In this document: positions 54,421 to 62,911 of the stretch, piece after piece
How positions within the stretch are numbered: the first letter of the stretch is position 1
Layout of the letters: each line of letters begins with the position of its first letter
Assembly: GCA_903904605.1 (NCBI GenBank)
Contig: CAIVDC010000114.1
Span: 1 to 64,000, forward strand
From: an uncultured Sterolibacterium sp.
Lineage (GTDB): Bacteria > Pseudomonadota > Gammaproteobacteria > Burkholderiales > Rhodocyclaceae
Reading direction: 5' to 3'
DNA: 64,000 bases
Made by a program: the position numbers and the translations under genes
Notes under the pieces: generated by a model
Seen by the model: only the letters and a program-made list of their open reading frames with translations
Database searches by the model: none
What the model was told of the DNA's origin: nothing

Positions 54421-55926
54421 TCAATGTGAGGTATTGGAGTCGGCCTCGGCCAGCGCCTGACGATTCCACCAGCCGCCGCCGAGCGCCTGGAACAAGGCGG
54501 CGGTGTCGGCGTAGCGTGCCGCCCGCGCCTGCACCAGGCCAATGCGCGCCTGCTGATAACTGCGCTCCGCGTCGAGCAGCGCCAACTGACTGACGGCGCC
54601 GAGCCGATACTGCTGCGTGACCAGCTTCAGCTGCTCGCTGGCCACGGCTTCGACCGCAAGCTGCGCCTGCAGCGTGGCAGCGTCGGCATCGAGCGCGCGC
54701 AGACTGTCGGCGACGTTTTGAAAAGCCGTCAGTACCGTCGCGCGATACTGCGCCTCCGCCTGGTCGAAGGCCGCGATGGCGGCACGGCGCCGGGCGCTCA
54801 GCGCCCCGCCGTCGAAGATCGGCTGGCTCAATCCGGCGGCCAGGTTCCAGAAGACCGCGCCGCCGCTGAACACGTCGCCGAGCTTGGTCGCTGCCGAACC
54901 GTAACTGCCGCTCAGGGTGATTTGCGGGTATTGATTGGCGGTGGCGACGCCGACCTGGGCGCTGGCTTCGTGCAGCAAGGCTTCGCTGGCGCGAATATCC
55001 GGACGCTGACGCGCCAGCGCGGACGGCAGCGAGACGGGCAGATCCTGCGGCAATTGCAGCGACTCCAGTGCGAACTCCGGCAGCCCCTGTTCGCTGGGCA
55101 GCCGGCCGGCGTAGACGGACAGCTGGTGCCGGGTCTGGGCCAGCGCTTTTTCCAGCGCCGGCACGCCGGCGCGCGTCAGGGCCACCTGATTGCGCTGGCT
55201 CAGCAAGACGGCGCGCGGAATCGCCCCCAGCGCGAACTGCTGCTCGATCACGGCCAGTTGCTGCTCTTGCGCGCCAAGCACCTCATGGGTCGCCTGAAGC
55301 TGCGCGCGCAGCGAAGCTTCGCGGATGGCCGTGGTGACCAGATTGCCGGTAAGCGCCAGATAGCTGGCTTCGACCTGAAAACCCTGGTAATCGACCGCCG
55401 CCTGCAAGCCTTCGAGCGTGCGCCGCGAGGCGCCGAAGACGTCGAAGGTATACGAAACGTTGACGGCGGCATTGAGCAGATTGAAGACGCTGCCGCCCGG
55501 CACGCCGGTCGAGACGGCCGAGGCATGCTCGCGTCCGGCGCTCAATTGAACGCCGACTGCCGGATACAACAGGCTGCCCGACTGGGCGTCGAGGTTCTCC
55601 TGCGCCTGGCGCAGCGCGGCCTGGGCCGCGGCCATGGTGGGATTCTGGCGCAGAGCGTTGCGGATCAACCGGTCCAGTGCTTCGGAATGAAACAGCGTCC
55701 ACCACTGCGCCGGAATGTCCTGCCCGAAGGCAAAGCGCTGGGCGCTGCCCTCGGCTGCGGCTGTTTGCTTGGGAAGTTCGCCCGGCGTGTAGGAATTGCC
55801 GCGCGCCGCCGGCGGTCCGTCAGGCGACTTGAAGTCCGGCCCGGCCGCGCACCCGCTCAGGAGCAAGGTCAATGCAGCGCAGGCAAGAAACGCAGTCCTG
55901 GGACTTCCCATCTTCTCAATGACCAT
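54421..55926 (-). CDS. outer-membrane efflux lipoprotein (NodT/OprM family)
   Basis: A 501-residue protein with a lipobox (LLLSGC) near residue 25 and two OEP repeats, each with long helices. The OprM-like segments WWTLFHSEALDRLIRNALRQ, RRTLEGLQAAVDYQ and ALLDAERSYQQARIGLVQAR are present. It forms the trimeric outer-membrane channel of the pump. First gene of the operon. The start is either 55926 or the ATG at 55911, five codons later. The 297-base divergent gap upstream has no other gene I can support. Confidence 0.92.
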   Translation of the reverse strand: MVIEKMGSPRTAFLACAALTLLLSGCAAGPDFKSPDGPPAARGNSYTPGELPKQTAAAEGSAQRFAFGQDIPAQWWTLFHSEALDRLIRNALRQNPTMAAAQAALRQAQENLDAQSGSLLYPAVGVQLSAGREHASAVSTGVPGGSVFNLLNAAVNVSYTFDVFGASRRTLEGLQAAVDYQGFQVEASYLALTGNLVTTAIREASLRAQLQATHEVLGAQEQQLAVIEQQFALGAIPRAVLLSQRNQVALTRAGVPALEKALAQTRHQLSVYAGRLPSEQGLPEFALESLQLPQDLPVSLPSALARQRPDIRASEALLHEASAQVGVATANQYPQITLSGSYGSAATKLGDVFSGGAVFWNLAAGLSQPIFDGGALSARRRAAIAAFDQAEAQYRATVLTAFQNVADSLRALDADAATLQAQLAVEAVASEQLKLVTQQYRLGAVSQLALLDAERSYQQARIGLVQARAARYADTAALFQALGGGWWNRQALAEADSNTSH

Positions 55927-56223
55927 TCTGTTGACGTGGGTTCATGCAAGGCGCCCTGCAAAAACCCACGGCGGTTCGGTTTCGCGTCGACACTCGGGGG
56001 GAGGACTCAAGTGAACGACGGGCGCGGCGGGACGGCCGTCCATCGCCGACGGAAATGCCGAGCACCCGCTCCCATAGACACAATTTCCACGCTCATCCCA
56101 AGCGCTATGCGCGCCAGCGAACGGAACCGTCGGCTGTTGCAGCGTACGCTCGAATTGTAACGCAGAGTGGCCGCAGATCCATCCGCACCAACGGTTTTCG
56201 TCAGACAAGCAAAAGGAACTCCA

Positions 56224-56337
56224 ATGAAGTATCCGATCCTTCTTTCAGCGGCACTCATGGCGCTCGCCTTGAGCGCCTGCGACAGACCCAGCGGCGACAC
56301 CATAGCCATCGGTCCTGCTGGGCCGCCGGCGCACTGA
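56224..56337 (+). CDS. small lipoprotein, 37 residues
   Basis: The peptide starts with a short signal ending in lipobox LSAC (Cys19). It ends with IGPAGPPAH, which has two Gly-X-Y triplets. The signal sequence resembles that of the collagen-like lipoprotein at 49796, so it might be a shortened paralogue. AAAGGAA is six bases before the ATG. It is short, so support is moderate. Confidence 0.5.
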   Translation: MKYPILLSAALMALALSACDRPSGDTIAIGPAGPPAH

Positions 56338-56434
56338 GTTTGCCATGGCAGGCGAAGCGTTTCGCAGGGCGGCGCTGCCGCCAGCGCACTAGCCACCACC
56401 GTTCCATCATCTATCGCTGCACAAGGAGAAGGCC

Positions 56435-56692
56435 ATGACGACAAATCTGTCATTCATCGATCGCATCAAGGTGTTGTGCCGGGAACTCATCGAGGGCAAG
56501 CCGGCCGCCCTGAACAGGGGACGGAGTTACGAAGTCAGGATACTGCCGTCATCGGGGCAGCAGAGCACTTTGTCGAGATTGCACCCGGTCAAGATCCGGG
56601 TGTCGGCGCCGCGGCTATCCGGTCGCAGCGACCGGCTCTGCTGGGGCGGAAGCAGGCAGGACGTGGAGCATACCCGCTCGAACCTGGGGTAG
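56435..56692 (+). CDS. hypothetical protein, possibly frameshifted
   Basis: An 85-residue frame with a strong AAGGAG site seven bases before its ATG. The first 55 residues look protein-like (FIDRIKVLCRELIEGKPAAL). The C-terminal part is Arg/Ser-rich and less natural. Another frame (56476-56760) stays open over the same stretch, so a frameshift is conceivable. No known domain is recognised. Confidence 0.4.
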   Translation: MTTNLSFIDRIKVLCRELIEGKPAALNRGRSYEVRILPSSGQQSTLSRLHPVKIRVSAPRLSGRSDRLCWGGSRQDVEHTRSNLG

Positions 56693-56770
56693 TGAAGCCG
56701 ATGCGGCAATTGACCATGGTGAAGCTGTCGCGTCCTCTGCTCAATGGTCTTTGCCGCTGAATGAGGAGAC

Positions 56771-57292
56771 ATGATGCTTAAAGGTGTTTTTTTTGGCGTC
56801 GCATTGACGCTTGCCCTTGCCCTGCTCGGCGCTTACCTGGTGGTGGAAGGCGGCCTGATTCCGGCCAACGCCGATGCAAGTCCCGGTCGCCTGGAAACCT
56901 GGCTGGCACATACTTCGCTGGATGCGACACTGCGTCGCGACGCCCCAAAGGGCCAGAATCCGCTGGCGCCGACCGAGATGAATCTCGCCCTTGGCGTTCC
57001 TCTTTTCGCCCAGCACTGCGTGGTTTGCCATGGCTCATCGAAGGGCGCTGCATCGCCATCGCCGATAGCGAAAGGCCTTTATCCCAAGCCGCCGCAATTG
57101 GCAAGCGATGGAGTCGAGGACGATCCCGAAGGCTTTTCGTTCTGGAAGATCAAGCACGGTATTCGATTGACGGGCATGCCTTCGTTCGCGAACACCCTGA
57201 GCGACCGGCAGATCTGGACGCTTGCGCTTTTCCTGAAGCACATGGACAAGCTGCCGCCCGCGGTACAACAGATGTGGCAGCACATCCATTAG
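56771..57292 (+). CDS. membrane-anchored class I cytochrome c
   Basis: A 173-residue protein with an N-terminal membrane anchor (VFFGVALTLALALLGAYLVV). One heme site CVVCH is near residue 83, and a GMPSF motif near 137 provides the axial Met. The spacing fits cytochrome c class I. It could accept electrons from a periplasmic enzyme or a quinol oxidase, but the partner is unknown. TGAGGAGAC precedes the ATG. The PRC-barrel gene follows 11 bases later. Confidence 0.88.
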   Translation: MMLKGVFFGVALTLALALLGAYLVVEGGLIPANADASPGRLETWLAHTSLDATLRRDAPKGQNPLAPTEMNLALGVPLFAQHCVVCHGSSKGAASPSPIAKGLYPKPPQLASDGVEDDPEGFSFWKIKHGIRLTGMPSFANTLSDRQIWTLALFLKHMDKLPPAVQQMWQHIH

Positions 57293-57303
57293 GAGGAAGA
57301 AAC

Positions 57304-58149
57304 ATGTTGCGCAGAATGAACGATCTGGAAGACTTCGCCATCCGCGCAAGCGATGGCTTCATTGGCTTCGTCAAGGATTTCTATTTCGATGACGAAGCAT
57401 GGGTCGTCCGCTATCTCGTGGTCGACACCGGAACCTGGCTTTCGAGCCGAAAAGTACTGATTTCGCCCATCGCGATCGGCCTCCCGAACTGGGCGGCAAA
57501 AATACTCCCCGTTTCGATCAGCAAAGAGCAGGTGAAGAATAGCCCCGGCATTGACACCGAGAAGCCCGTCTCGAGACAGCACGAAGCACGCTACTTCGGC
57601 TATTACGGCTACCTGCCTTATTGGGGCGGCGACGGGCTCTGGGGCGGCGGCGCTTACCCGAACCTGATGCTGCCGTCCTATGCCGGCTTCGATTCGACAC
57701 CGCATCCCGAACAGTCGGAAGCCGAGAAGGCATTTGTCGATGCGGCTTATGTGCAGGCCGAAGAAGCGCGGCACCACGATGACGATCCTCACCTGCGTAG
57801 CGCCAAAGCGGTCATCGGCTACTACATCCAGGCGACCGATGGTGACATCGGTCACGTACAGGACCTGCTCTTCGATGAGGAAACCTGGGCTATTCGTTAC
57901 CTCATCGTAAAAACGAGCAACTGGTGGCTCGGTCACCAGGTGCTCATCGCGCCGCAATGGATCCAGGACGTGAGCTGGGCCGACGCTACGGTTTCCGTGA
58001 ACCTGACACGGCAGGCAGTGAAAGACGCGCCGCCGTATGACCCGGCGCTGCAACTGAACAGGCGCCGGGAAGCAGGCCTTCACGAACACTATGGACGCCC
58101 CGGCTATTGGGAGGCGGAGGCGAAACGTGATGCGGCATTGTCGCCCTAG
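57304..58149 (+). CDS. protein with two PRC-barrel domains
   Basis: A 281-residue protein with two PRC-barrel units (about residues 5-80, FAIRASDGFIGFVKDFYFDD, and 172-245, ATDGDIGHVQDLLFDEETWA). A tyrosine/glycine-rich linker joins them. PRC barrels occur in photosynthetic reaction centres, RimM and stress proteins; the role here is unknown. AGGAGGAAG precedes the ATG. The end overlaps the convergent kinase gene by four bases. Confidence 0.87.
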   Translation: MLRRMNDLEDFAIRASDGFIGFVKDFYFDDEAWVVRYLVVDTGTWLSSRKVLISPIAIGLPNWAAKILPVSISKEQVKNSPGIDTEKPVSRQHEARYFGYYGYLPYWGGDGLWGGGAYPNLMLPSYAGFDSTPHPEQSEAEKAFVDAAYVQAEEARHHDDDPHLRSAKAVIGYYIQATDGDIGHVQDLLFDEETWAIRYLIVKTSNWWLGHQVLIAPQWIQDVSWADATVSVNLTRQAVKDAPPYDPALQLNRRREAGLHEHYGRPGYWEAEAKRDAALSP

Positions 58150-59915
58150 TAACTCGCCTGGCGCGACTTCGCCGCATGGCGCAACGCGATGTCCAGCGCA
58201 GCCATGAACTCGTCGATCTTGATCGGCTTGGTCAAATAGCCGAAGAAACCGGCCGCCATGCCCGCCTCGATGTCGCGCGGGATGGCATTGGCCGACAGCG
58301 CCAGGACCGGAATATGGGCGGTCGCCGGATCTTCGTGCAGGACGCTCAAGGCGCCGAGGCCGCTGATGCCGGGCAGGTTGATGTCCATCAGGATCACGTC
58401 CGGTCGACGGGCGCGCGCCATCGCGATGCCCCGTTCACCGTCGACGGCCGTGAACAGTTTCAAGTCGCTGCGCCGCTCGATCAATTGCTCGACCAGGGCC
58501 AGATTGGCCGGATTGTCCTCGACATAGAGCAGAGTGCGTTGCCGCGACGAATCGTGCGGCAGCATCGGATGCTGTTCATCGGCTCCGCTGACGCCGCCGC
58601 CAGATGCCGCTTCCGCTGCGGCCGATGCGGCCAGCTCGAACCAGAAGACGCTGCCGACGCCGACACTGCTTTCGACGCCGACCAGGCCGCCCATCATCTC
58701 GACCAGCTGCTTGCTGACCACCAGGCCGATGCCGGTACCTTCCTCGCTGCTGCTCTCATGCCCGAGCCGATTGAAAGGCTGGAAGAGCTGCGCCAACCGT
58801 TCCGGAGTCAGGCCGGCGCCGCTGTCGGTCACGCTGACGCGCACCCGGTTCCGGCCGCTCATCGCGCAGTGGACCACGACCGTGCCGTCGGGCCGGTTGT
58901 ACTTGATCGCATTCGACAGCAGGTTAACGAGCACCTGCTTGACCCTGGTCCGATCGGCATCGACCCGGAGCGGCTCTTCCAGCACCGGGAAGCTCATCCG
59001 TATCCCGCGCCGCTCCGCCTGCGGCGCGATCATCGCCCGACAATCCTGGATGACCTCGTCGAGCGATATCGATTCCTGCGACATCTTCACCCTTCCCGAT
59101 TCGATCATCGCCAGATCGAGGATTTCGTTGATCAGTCCGAGCAGATACCAACCGGCCTTCAGAATCTGGTCGATCGACTGCTGCTGCTTCGCCGAGGGCG
59201 GCGGTATCGCGGCGGCCATCAACTGCGCGAAGCCGAGCACGGCATTGAGGGGCGTGCGCAATTCGTGACTCATGCCGGACAGGAATTCCGATTTCGCCCG
59301 ATTGGCTTTTTCCGCGACCGCCCGGGCATTTTCCAGATCGACATTCTTTGCCCGCAGGGCATCCTCGAATGCCCTGCGGAGGGTGATGTCGGTCAATGCC
59401 ACGCGCAGCGTCGCTGCCGCGGCGCCAGCTGTGATCGGCAGGCAATCCAGGGAGGTTGCGAAGTCCGTGCCGTCGCTCTTCTGGAGCGTCAGTTCGAAAC
59501 TCTGCTTTCCGCCACCGTTCAACGCGTCGATAAAATGCTTCTGCCACTTTCCCTGCTCGTCGGCCACGACAAAGCGCACGAACCGGCGCCCAATCAGCTT
59601 CCGGCGATCCTCCCCGAGCAGGTCGGCGCCGGTGAGATTGGCTTCGGCGATCAGGCCGGTATGGCTGATGGTGAGATAGCCGACCGGGGCGAATTCATAG
59701 AGGTCGACATAGCGGTCCCGGGATTCCTCCAGCGCCAGCTGGGTCTGCCGCAAGGTCTCGTTCTGCATCTCGAGTTCGATCTGGTGCACCTGGAGTTCGT
59801 GCAGCAGTTCGTCGGCGGAGCGTGCCGACGTCCCGGCCGGCAAGCCCTGGGCGAGTTCGGCTTCCGCATCGCCCCTCAGCTGAGGCGACTGGGTGGGAGA
59901 CTGTTTCGCGCTCAT
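58146..59915 (-). CDS. hybrid histidine kinase (PAS-HisKA-HATPase-REC)
   Basis: A 589-residue cytoplasmic kinase with no membrane helix. A coiled coil (about 30-70) leads to a PAS domain (75-195). The H-box FLSGMSHELRTPLNAVLGF is near residue 215. The ATPase boxes are NAIKYNRPDG, DSGAGLTPERL and GTGIGLVVSKQL. A REC domain (465-585) has phosphoacceptor Asp in DVILMDINLPG. It overlaps the CheB-CheR-PAS gene by four bases, so the two should act together in one signalling path. There is no DNA-binding output domain. Confidence 0.93.
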   Translation of the reverse strand: MSAKQSPTQSPQLRGDAEAELAQGLPAGTSARSADELLHELQVHQIELEMQNETLRQTQLALEESRDRYVDLYEFAPVGYLTISHTGLIAEANLTGADLLGEDRRKLIGRRFVRFVVADEQGKWQKHFIDALNGGGKQSFELTLQKSDGTDFATSLDCLPITAGAAAATLRVALTDITLRRAFEDALRAKNVDLENARAVAEKANRAKSEFLSGMSHELRTPLNAVLGFAQLMAAAIPPPSAKQQQSIDQILKAGWYLLGLINEILDLAMIESGRVKMSQESISLDEVIQDCRAMIAPQAERRGIRMSFPVLEEPLRVDADRTRVKQVLVNLLSNAIKYNRPDGTVVVHCAMSGRNRVRVSVTDSGAGLTPERLAQLFQPFNRLGHESSSEEGTGIGLVVSKQLVEMMGGLVGVESSVGVGSVFWFELAASAAAEAASGGGVSGADEQHPMLPHDSSRQRTLLYVEDNPANLALVEQLIERRSDLKLFTAVDGERGIAMARARRPDVILMDINLPGISGLGALSVLHEDPATAHIPVLALSANAIPRDIEAGMAAGFFGYLTKPIKIDEFMAALDIALRHAAKSRQASY

Positions 59916-62869
59916 GTTGACCTTTCCGGCCGGCTCGGGGCCTCTGGCTCAAGCCTCGAAGCTTCCATCGCCAGCAGGATCAGCGGCTTCTCTTGGTCCT
60001 CGCCGACCAGGCGGCGGGCGTTGAGCAACATCCGACAGCGGCCGATGACGGGAAACTCGTGCTCGATGGCGAAGTCCTCGAAGCTTTGGTCGCGCGGCAG
60101 AAGGGTCTCCAGCAGTTCGCGCAGCGCGGGAATGTTCCACTGGCCGTTGCCAATGTCGTAGATGCAGCGGCCGACGGTATCTTCGGGCGCGACGCGGAAG
60201 TGCCGGTAAAAGGAGCGGCTGGCAGAAATGATATTCATGTTGCCATCCAGGACCACCAGGGGTTCGCGCACCGTGTCGACGATGCTTTCGGCCAGGTGCC
60301 GCGCCTTGTGTTCCGCCGTCTCGGCCTCGATGCGCTGGCTGATGTCGGTGAAGGTCAGGACCACCCCGTCGATGACGTTGTCCAGGGTGCGATAAGGCTG
60401 TATGCGCACCAGGTAGCAGGCGCCGCCGGCGGTCACGACCTCGCGCTCGCAGGGCAGCAGGGAATCGAGTACCGCCCGCGCCTCGCCGATCAGGGCGTCG
60501 TCTTCCAGATCGGACTTGATGTCGGCCAGAGGCCGGCCGACGTCGGTCGCCACCAGGCGATAGACCTTCGTCGCCTCGCGCGAAAAGCGGCGGATCACCA
60601 TCTGCGGGTCGAGGAAGAGGGTGCCGATGTTGATGCTGTCGAACAGGTTCTTCATGTCGTTCTGCATGCCGGCGAGCTGCTCGATCTTGGCTTGCAGCTC
60701 GGAATTGACGGTGATCAGTTCCTCGTTGGTCGATTGCAGTTCCTCGTTGGTCGATTGCAACTCCTCGTTGGTCGACTTCAACTCCTCGTTGGAGGCCTGG
60801 TGCTCCTCGATATTGGCTTGCAGGTCCGCCTGCGTGGAGGCCAGGTCGCGCTCGAGATCGGCGATGCGCCCGACCTCGGCCGACAGCGCAGGCAGGCCGC
60901 GCTTGCGCTTGGCCGCCGCGGATTTGCCCACATCCTGGAAGCTCACCAGCAGCAGGCCCGGATTGGCATCCGGATCGGGCAGCGGACGCAGGCTGAAGCT
61001 GACCGTCTGGAAGTCGCCGTTGGTCTTCACCGACACCTTTCGCCCCAGGGTCGGCGCACCGCGGTTGGCCGCCTCGTGCAGGGCCGGGCGCAATTCCGCC
61101 TGGAGGCCCTCCCGCGCCATGTCCACCACGTTGAGGCTGGCCTGGCCGGGCGCCGGGCGCAGGTACTTGCCGGTCTCGCCATGGACATAGAGGATATTGC
61201 CCCTGGCATCGACCACCACCGAAGCCGGCGCGTAGGTCTCGAGCAGCATGCGCCGGGTCAGCTCGGCCAGGTTGCTCTCCTTCGCCTTGACCACCGCCTC
61301 GATCGGCCTCCTTGCACCCGTTTCCGTTGCCCAGGCGAGCCCGCTGTCCATCAAGGCGCGGGTGGAAGCGGCCGAGTGCACGGCGCGGTAGATCTTCCAC
61401 TTGCGGCTCAATGGACTGAACAGGTCCGGATGGCGGCCGATGCTCTCCGACGGCGAGAGAAACAGCACCCCGCCCGGCTTCAGAGCATAGTGGAAAGCGG
61501 GGATCAGGCGGTCCTGCAGTTCCGGCTCCAGGTAGATCATCAGGTTGCGGCAACTGACCAGGTCGAGCTTGGTGAACGGCGGGTCCTTGAGCACGTTCTG
61601 GATGGCGAAGACCACCATCTCGCGGATGTCCTTCTTGATCCGGTAACCGGAATCTTCCGTGATGAAGAACCGGCGCAGCCGTTCCGGCGTGAGGTCGGCT
61701 GCGATGTTGGGCGGATAGAGGCCGGTGCGGGCGGCGGCGATCGCATCGTCGTCGAGGTCGGTGGCGTAGATCTGGACCCTGGACTCCCGCTGGCTCTCGT
61801 CCATGAACTCGCGCAGCAGCATGGCCAGCGAATAGGCTTCCTCGCCGGTGGCGCAGCCGGTGACCCAGACGCGGAACACGTAGTCCTCGGGCTTGTCGGC
61901 GAACAGTTGCGGCAGGATTTCCTGCCGGAGCGCGAGAAAGGCCTCCGGGTCGCGAAAGAAACTGGTGACGTTGATCAGCAGTTCCTTGACCAGCGCCTGC
62001 GCCTCGGCCGGATGCTCCTTGAGGTAGCGGGCGTAGATATCGATATCGGTCAGATCGTGCTGCAGCATGCGCCGCTCGATGCGGCGGCCGATGGTGCTCT
62101 TCTTGTAGAGGGAAAAGTCGTGACCGGTGGCGGTGCGCAGCAGCAATAGCAGGCGATTCAGGCCGCCCGTCCGTTCCGGAGCCGATGCCTGAGGCAGCTT
62201 CGCTTCGGGGAGGGGGGCCTGTCTGTGCGCACCGGCCACGAGCGTCGCGGGCATCTTCTCCACCGGCAGCACGTGGCTGGCGTAACCGGCCTTGATGGCG
62301 CTCGCGGGCATCCCATCGTATTTTGCGGTGGCCGGCTCCTGCACCAGCGTGACCCCGCCGGCGCCGAGGATGGCGCGCAGTCCCAGGGTCCCGTCCGTGC
62401 CGGTGCCGGAGAGGATGATGCCGACAGCGCGCTCGCCCTGGTCCTCGGCCAGGGAACGCAGGAAGGCGTCGATGGGCATGCGCTGCCCGCGCGGCACCTC
62501 GGGCATGGAGAGCTGCAAGGCTCCGTGGAAGATGGCCATGTCGCGGTTGGGCGGAATGACGTACACCGTGTCGGCTGCCACGCGCATCTGATCCTGCGCC
62601 TCCAGCACCGGCATGGCCGTGGAGCGTTGCAGGATCTCGGTGAGGATGCTGACGTGACCCGGATCGAGATGCGACACCAGCACGAAACCCAGGCCGCTGC
62701 GGGCCGGCATGTGACTGAAGAACTGCTCGTAAGCTTCCAGGCCGCCGGCCGAAGCGCCCAGGCCGACGATGGAAAAGGGGGCCGCCGGAACGATTTCCGC
62801 CTGATCGACCGGGCCCGGGGCAGTCGCTGGCGGCGGATGCTTCGCGTTCCTTGCCTTGCCAGCCGTCAT
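59912..62869 (-). CDS. CheB-CheR-PAS fusion sensor
   Basis: A 985-residue protein. The CheB methylesterase (about 30-220) has Ser in GLGASAGGLEAY, His in SHLDPGHVS and Asp in SGTGTDGTLG. The CheR methyltransferase (about 235-490) has FRVWVTGCATGEEAYSLA for SAM binding and SFFRDPEAF. A PAS region, a heptad-rich coiled coil (about 680-740, repeated STNEELQ) and a last PAS follow. No N-terminal REC. Such fusions act as light or stress sensors in diverse bacteria. ATG 62869 is chosen, with GGGAGG upstream; a TTG at 62902 is in frame but worse. Confidence 0.92.
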   Translation of the reverse strand: MTAGKARNAKHPPPATAPGPVDQAEIVPAAPFSIVGLGASAGGLEAYEQFFSHMPARSGLGFVLVSHLDPGHVSILTEILQRSTAMPVLEAQDQMRVAADTVYVIPPNRDMAIFHGALQLSMPEVPRGQRMPIDAFLRSLAEDQGERAVGIILSGTGTDGTLGLRAILGAGGVTLVQEPATAKYDGMPASAIKAGYASHVLPVEKMPATLVAGAHRQAPLPEAKLPQASAPERTGGLNRLLLLLRTATGHDFSLYKKSTIGRRIERRMLQHDLTDIDIYARYLKEHPAEAQALVKELLINVTSFFRDPEAFLALRQEILPQLFADKPEDYVFRVWVTGCATGEEAYSLAMLLREFMDESQRESRVQIYATDLDDDAIAAARTGLYPPNIAADLTPERLRRFFITEDSGYRIKKDIREMVVFAIQNVLKDPPFTKLDLVSCRNLMIYLEPELQDRLIPAFHYALKPGGVLFLSPSESIGRHPDLFSPLSRKWKIYRAVHSAASTRALMDSGLAWATETGARRPIEAVVKAKESNLAELTRRMLLETYAPASVVVDARGNILYVHGETGKYLRPAPGQASLNVVDMAREGLQAELRPALHEAANRGAPTLGRKVSVKTNGDFQTVSFSLRPLPDPDANPGLLLVSFQDVGKSAAAKRKRGLPALSAEVGRIADLERDLASTQADLQANIEEHQASNEELKSTNEELQSTNEELQSTNEELITVNSELQAKIEQLAGMQNDMKNLFDSINIGTLFLDPQMVIRRFSREATKVYRLVATDVGRPLADIKSDLEDDALIGEARAVLDSLLPCEREVVTAGGACYLVRIQPYRTLDNVIDGVVLTFTDISQRIEAETAEHKARHLAESIVDTVREPLVVLDGNMNIISASRSFYRHFRVAPEDTVGRCIYDIGNGQWNIPALRELLETLLPRDQSFEDFAIEHEFPVIGRCRMLLNARRLVGEDQEKPLILLAMEASRLEPEAPSRPERST
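60721..60804 (-). repeat. four 21-base coding repeats in the CheB-CheR-PAS gene
   Basis: Units beginning CCTCGTTGG recur at 60721, 60742, 60763 and 60784. They encode the STNEELQ heptads of the coiled-coil linker. It is a normal feature of this protein type, although copy number may vary. Confidence 0.8.
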
Positions 62870-62911
62870 GCGCCCTCCCAGACGCCCGATTGGCGTACTC
62901 AATAGCTGATA

